A stretch of 18,107 nt of DNA, from the NCBI GenBank assembly GCA_008933495.1, contig WBUW01000013.1:1-18107 (forward strand). Reading direction: 5' to 3'. Positions 15,491-18,107 of this stretch are shown piece after piece (the stretch's first letter is position 1; every line of letters begins with the position of its first letter). The DNA comes from Pseudorhodoplanes sp. GTDB taxonomy: Bacteria; Pseudomonadota; Alphaproteobacteria; Rhizobiales; Xanthobacteraceae. A model generated the notes under the pieces. That model did no database searches. It saw only the letters and a list, made by a program, of their open reading frames with translations, and was not told the DNA's origin. The position numbers and the translations under genes were made by a program.

Positions 15491-15653
15491 ATCACTCAAA
15501 AATTGTTCTTCGAAAGCAGAAAATCACCGGCATCCGTCAGGATACCGTCCCGGGCCGCTTGCTGATTGTTGAACCGGGGGGCTACGGACGACCACAAATC
15601 ATTGCGATGATCGGATCGGTCGATTCCGCGACCATTAGGCAGGATGGATACAA

Positions 15654-15908
15654 ATGACCAATGCTTTCTGTACAAATCGGGTATGCGCCGGCCTGGTTTC
15701 GGGCGCGGCCGGCCTGCTCATGATCGGCAGTGCGCTGGCACAAACGCAGAACTCGACCGGCGTCGCGGCCGGGCCAAGCCCGGTCCGTCCCGAATTCACC
15801 CGCCCGGCCGGAACTCCGGCCGCCGCGCGGCGCGTCGGCGCCGGCGAATTCATGATCGCCCCGGCGCAGCCGACCGAGCCGAGGACTCTCCGGCGCAAGC
15901 GAAAATAG
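15654..15908 (+). CDS. Small secreted hypothetical protein
   Basis: An 84-residue protein I do not recognise. The ATG at 15654 has AGGA ten bases upstream. The N-terminus is a Sec signal peptide (hydrophobic GLVSGAAGLLMIGSALAQ, cleavage probably after ALA near residue 29). The mature part is short, Pro/Ala/Thr-rich and probably disordered, with a strongly basic end (RTLRRKRK). Its start overlaps the TGA of a short upstream open frame (15472-15657) as ATGA; I do not trust that frame. The gene is convergent with the membrane-anchored protein downstream, with a hairpin between them. Confidence 0.6.
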   Translation: MTNAFCTNRVCAGLVSGAAGLLMIGSALAQTQNSTGVAAGPSPVRPEFTRPAGTPAAARRVGAGEFMIAPAQPTEPRTLRRKRK

Positions 15909-15930
15909 CGCGCCGGGCGCAGCCGGCGCG
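15909..15930. terminator. Hairpin between convergent genes
   Basis: Arms CGCGCCGG and CCGGCGCG (8 bases) with a 6-base loop, immediately after the stop of the secreted protein and five bases before the stop of the convergent gene. No T-run on either side, so termination is only plausible. Confidence 0.4.
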
Positions 15931-15935
15931 TCGGC

Positions 15936-16352
15936 CTATCGCCGGAAAAATCCTCCGCGGATCGCATCGACGCGCGAGGTCGCTGAATATTGCCCCGCCC
16001 GTTGCGCCATCAGGCCGGACGCGGCCTCCTCGCACCGGACATAACCGTCGTCGCGAATGGTCCAGGTCCGGTTGTCGATCAGCCGGCGCCGGCACACATT
16101 GCCGGTATCGGGGACGAAAAGGATCGAACCGGTGGTGAGGTCGTCGTCGAATTGCGGCGACCTGTCGGGCGCGCCGGCGGCAGGCGCATCGGCCTTGCCC
16201 GCCTGCAGGGCGATCCGGTGCGGAAGCGTGTCGCTGGTGCGAACCGCGTGGCTGGCGAAATAGACGCTGCTCGCGCAGACGCCGAGCAACAGCGTGCCGA
16301 CCGCAAGGGCGCGGTTGCGATCGCGACGGTGAGACCTGGGCTTGCCGGACAT
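15936..16352 (-). CDS. Membrane-anchored two-cysteine protein, paralogue 1
   Basis: A 138-residue protein of a family I do not recognise. A basic cytoplasmic N-terminus (KPRSHRRDRNR) precedes one membrane helix (about 14-33, ALAVGTLLLGVCASSVYFAS), then a linker and a conserved soluble domain at about 74-138, probably periplasmic. That domain (TGSILFVPDTGNVCRRRLID, NRTWTIRDDGYVRCEEA, RVDAIRGGF) is clearly homologous to the end of the protein at 16931-17341; shared residues include two cysteines (87 and 107) that could form a disulfide. GCAGGA stands close to the ATG. It is divergent from the PsiF-type gene, with a 234-base gap that must hold both promoters; I found no convincing -10/-35 or pho box there. 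Confidence 0.75.
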   Translation of the reverse strand: MSGKPRSHRRDRNRALAVGTLLLGVCASSVYFASHAVRTSDTLPHRIALQAGKADAPAAGAPDRSPQFDDDLTTGSILFVPDTGNVCRRRLIDNRTWTIRDDGYVRCEEAASGLMAQRAGQYSATSRVDAIRGGFFRR

Positions 16353-16586
16353 GTCCTGCAACCGGTTCGGAGCGGGATGGCTTACCCTACACCGCGCACA
16401 CGCAGGAATCGTTAACGCCGCGCGCCGGCGGCCGCCTGAACGATCCGACAGAATCGCGCGCGTCCGGAAAATAATTCCTGTTGGCCGATCGTCTTTGTCG
16501 CAGAGCGGCCATGGTTGGCGCGCGACATGCGCGCGGGATCGGCGCTCCGGATGTCCCGGCCGGCGCATCCCGCTCAGGAGGAATCG

Positions 16587-16826
16587 ATGAAGGTTATCGT
16601 GCTTGCGGCGGCCCTTTCGCTGGTCTCGGGCGCCGCGTTGGCGGCGTCGTGCAAGGTCGAGGCCGGAAACAAGAAGCTCGCCGGCGCGGCGCTGACGAGC
16701 TTCATGACCAAGTGCGAGACGGACGCCAAGGCCGCCTGCGAGAAGGATTCGGCGGCGAAGAAACTGGCCGGCGCGGCCAAGGACAGCCACATGAAAAAGT
16801 GTGTCGCCGACGCGGTCGGCAACTGA
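16587..16826 (+). CDS. PsiF-repeat secreted protein
   Basis: A 79-residue exported protein. The start ATG 16587 has a strong AGGAGG seven bases upstream. Signal peptide MKVIVLAAALSLVSGAALA with cleavage before ASCKVE. The mature part carries two tandem PsiF-type units, KKLAGAALTSFMTKCETDA (about 31-49) and KKLAGAAKDSHMKKCVADA (about 58-76), each with the (F/H)MxKC core. E. coli PsiF is induced by phosphate starvation, but its activity is unknown; I see no convincing pho box here, so phosphate control is not shown. It is flanked by two paralogous membrane proteins on the opposite strand and followed by a good terminator. Confidence 0.82.
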   Translation: MKVIVLAAALSLVSGAALAASCKVEAGNKKLAGAALTSFMTKCETDAKAACEKDSAAKKLAGAAKDSHMKKCVADAVGN

Positions 16827-16859
16827 CCGGCGCGCACCGGTTTCGGCGCACGAAACGGG

Positions 16860-16890
16860 CGGCGGGCTTCGGCCCGCCGTTTGGTTCTTG
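16860..16890 (+). terminator. Terminator of the PsiF-type gene
   Basis: Stem CGGCGGGC / GCCCGCCG (16860-16867 and 16872-16879) closed by a TTCG tetraloop and followed by TTTGGTTCTT, 33 bases after the stop. Typical intrinsic terminator for the plus strand. Confidence 0.8.
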
Positions 16891-16930
16891 CCGACAGGCC
16901 GGCGGGATCGGCGGCGAACTCCGCGTGCGG

Positions 16931-17341
16931 TTATTTCGCGCGAAAGCCCGAACGGATCGCGTCGACCCGCACCGCCACGAAATATTTCTGCCCGGGCGCG
17001 CTGGCGTTCCACGACACCGCCTCGTCGCAGGCCACGCTGCCGGCATCGGCCATGCGCCAGGTCGCGTTGTCGATGACACGCTGGCGACAGACATTGCCTT
17101 CCAGCGGAACGAACAGGATCGTTCCGGTCCGCAATTCCTCGGCCTGCGCGAGAAATGCCGAATGGGAGACGGCGCGTGCGGTGGCCATTGAGCGGGCGAA
17201 ATAGGCGCCGGAAAGGATCCCGGCGGCGAGCGCTCCGGTGAGCACCACGCCGACCGCGACCGCGCGCCGGCGGTCGCGTTCGCGCAGGGCGCGCATCGTC
17301 GCCTTGCGGCGCATGATGTGGCGGGAGCGGAAGTCTGTCAT
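16931..17341 (-). CDS. Membrane-anchored two-cysteine protein, paralogue 2
   Basis: A 136-residue protein from ATG 17341; no Shine-Dalgarno is visible there, and the in-frame ATGs at residues 10 and 16 are alternatives. A long basic N-terminus (RRKATMRALRERDRRR) precedes one membrane helix (about 27-49, VAVGVVLTGALAAGILSGAYFA). The C-terminal domain (TGTILFVPLEGNVCRQRVID, NATWRMADAGSVACDEA, RVDAIRSGF) matches paralogue 1 with both cysteines (85 and 105) kept. The linker between helix and domain is shorter than in paralogue 1. The gene is convergent with the PsiF-type gene. Upstream, TTAA-N6-TTAA (17413-17426) sits in an AT-rich patch that is the likely promoter zone. Function unknown. Confidence 0.75.
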   Translation of the reverse strand: MTDFRSRHIMRRKATMRALRERDRRRAVAVGVVLTGALAAGILSGAYFARSMATARAVSHSAFLAQAEELRTGTILFVPLEGNVCRQRVIDNATWRMADAGSVACDEAVSWNASAPGQKYFVAVRVDAIRSGFRAK

Positions 17342-17556
17342 GCGCGGGAGAATAGAAAGCCCGGCTTGCCGCATCCTGAAAGCGGCCGGCGGACTTTGCC
17401 TCGAAGATCGGATTAATTCGACTTAAATTGCGCGCATCCTGCCGCCACCCGGACCGGCGGTCCGCGCGCAGAGCGAGCAAACGCAGGCGGCAACCGGTCT
17501 TGCGGCGCATGGCGGCATCGAGATTACGCGCGGGCCCCGGCCGCATCGCTTTTAGA

Positions 17557-17600
17557 GCGCGATCCGCCGAAGTGGGTACCGGTTCGGCGAGAGATCGCGC
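17557..17600. repeat. Two-part palindrome
   Basis: Outer arms GCGCGATC (17557-17564) and GATCGCGC (17593-17600) enclose inner arms CGCCGAA (17565-17571) and TTCGGCG (17583-17589), with an 11-base centre and a 3-base bulge on one side. No second copy in the window. Confidence 0.8.
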
Positions 17601-17617
17601 GAAAAACTAAAGAATCC

Positions 17618-17655
17618 GGACCGTGATCCGATTCAATCTGAACGGATCACGGTCC
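17618..17655. repeat. Perfect 13-base inverted repeat
   Basis: Arms GGACCGTGATCCG (17618-17630) and CGGATCACGGTCC (17643-17655) with a 12-base loop. It abuts the composite repeat that starts at 17656, so the modules look tiled end to end. Confidence 0.85.
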
Positions 17656-17753
17656 AAAGCGGGATGATTTTTCCTCGAATCGACATCCCGCTTTAGCTCT
17701 TTGTTTGAGCATGATCTTTTCCGAAAGCCGCTGCACACTTTTCGGGATCATGC
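17656..17753 (+). repeat. Composite palindromic repeat, copy B
   Basis: Two modules: arms AAAGCGGGATG (17656-17666) and CATCCCGCTTT (17684-17694), then arms AGCATGATC (17708-17716) and GATCATGCT (17746-17754) with inner CCGAAA/TTTCGG pairing. It is the inverted partner of copy A at 14307-14403. Confidence 0.85.
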
Positions 17754-17871
17754 TTTAAGCCCGCGCGGGCGAGGCGGGCCGCGACGGCCGGCGGCGTTTC
17801 TTTTCGCGACGCATCCGGACAAACTGCATCGTTCCCGCGGCGCGAAGGCGCCCGGGTTCTGCTTTGGCTTT

Positions 17872-18075
17872 CCCTTCGCCGGCAACGGCGAAGGGGGACG
17901 GAGCGCCGCCGGGCGCACCTGTCCTTTCAGTAGCCGCACCACCTTGCGATGGCGCGGGCGCCTTGCGGCGCTCCGTCCGCAGGCAAGTTTGCGCAGCCTG
18001 CGCAAGCTTGACTGCTCCTGCGGCGTTCTCACTCCGGCGCCGGGCCGCGCTTTCGTCCGGGCGTGCGGCCCGGAC
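17872..18075. repeat. Array of GC-rich hairpins
   Basis: Consecutive inverted repeats: CCCTTCGCCG/CGGCGAAGGG (17872-17881, 17886-17895, 4-base loop); GGACGGAGCGCCGC/GCGGCGCTCCGTCC (17896-17909, 17965-17978, 55-base spacer); TTGCGCAG/CTGCGCAA (17989-17996, 17998-18005); and GTCCGGGC/GCCCGGAC (18055-18062, 18068-18075), which competes with GGGCCGC/GCGGCCC (18042-18048, 18065-18071). No T-runs follow. A repeat element or structured RNA is possible. Confidence 0.7.
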
Positions 18076-18107
18076 CGTCAGCGAGCTCCTCGCGGGGACC
18101 CCTAGTG

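Larger units (their letters stand above)
17342..18107. other. Gene-free, palindrome-rich region
   Basis: 766 bases with no gene I can defend. An open frame runs from 17701 to 18105 on the plus strand, but its translation is low-complexity Arg/Ala/Gly-rich text and it begins inside a repeat. The content is an AT-rich promoter patch (about 17405-17430), four palindromes in a row (17557-17753) and a hairpin array (17872-18075), all listed separately. The region may continue past the window end. Confidence 0.7.

Noticed and set aside
16433..16586. Search for a pho box upstream of the PsiF-type gene
   Set aside because: A CTGT near 16468 has no second properly spaced half-site, so phosphate control cannot be claimed.
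17701..18105. Plus-strand open frame of 134 codons
   Set aside because: It starts inside a palindromic repeat and translates to Arg/Ala/Gly-rich text without family features; the DNA is better explained as hairpin repeats.
1..18107. CRISPR arrays, tRNA/rRNA genes, insertion sequences, toxin-antitoxin pairs
   Set aside because: No regularly spaced direct repeats, no tRNA cloverleaf or rRNA sequence, no transposase and no convincing small toxin/antitoxin pair were seen.

Overview
The window reads as a chromosomal segment of a high-GC alphaproteobacterium, most likely of the order Hyphomicrobiales (Rhizobiales) near the Bradyrhizobium/Rhodopseudomonas/Xanthobacteraceae group. The evidence is gene content and order (serS-surE-pcm-nlpD-like, divergent DUF815 ATPase, yajC-secD-secF-Mth938-squalene/phytoene-synthase-like, folate-dependent trmFO, DUF1127), the style of the encoded proteins, and intergenic palindromes of a kind I remember as common in that group. 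This placement is inference; no rRNA or tRNA is present to confirm it.

Bases 1-9517 are a conserved housekeeping block. On the plus strand lie the 3' part of serS, then surE (5'-nucleotidase), pcm (isoaspartyl repair methyltransferase) and a LysM/LytM lipoprotein of the NlpD type. They are followed by a convergent AAA ATPase (DUF815). After a divergent promoter region comes a tight plus-strand operon: yajC, secD, secF, a Mth938-domain protein and a squalene/phytoene-synthase-like protein. The last two belong to the families of the mitochondrial complex I assembly factors NDUFAF3 and NDUFAF6, so protein translocation and inner-membrane complex assembly appear to be genetically linked here.

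Bases 9523-13671 lie on the minus strand. In transcription order they carry a MltB-type lytic transglycosylase with a peptidoglycan-binding tail, a 53-residue DUF1127 protein with a structured leader and its own terminator, trmFO (m5U54 tRNA methylation), and an unusual protein that joins a kinase-like fold to the C-terminal subdomain of acyl/aryl-CoA synthetases.

Bases 13760-18107 look accessory: short uncharacterised proteins, a PAS-PAS-XRE one-component regulator, a small secreted protein, and a PsiF-type secreted protein flanked by two paralogous membrane-anchored proteins of a family I do not recognise. Two inverted copies of a roughly 98-base composite palindromic repeat (14307-14403 and 17656-17753) bracket most of this stretch. 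The last 766 bases hold no gene I can defend, but are packed with palindromes.

The best leads are: (1) an in-frame, low-GC insertion in the catalytic core of SerRS; (2) the kinase-like/ANL-C-terminal fusion lacking the catalytic lysine; (3) the two-cysteine paralogue pair flanking the PsiF protein; (4) the composite repeat pair and the hairpin-rich tail; (5) the Sec/complex-I-assembly operon.
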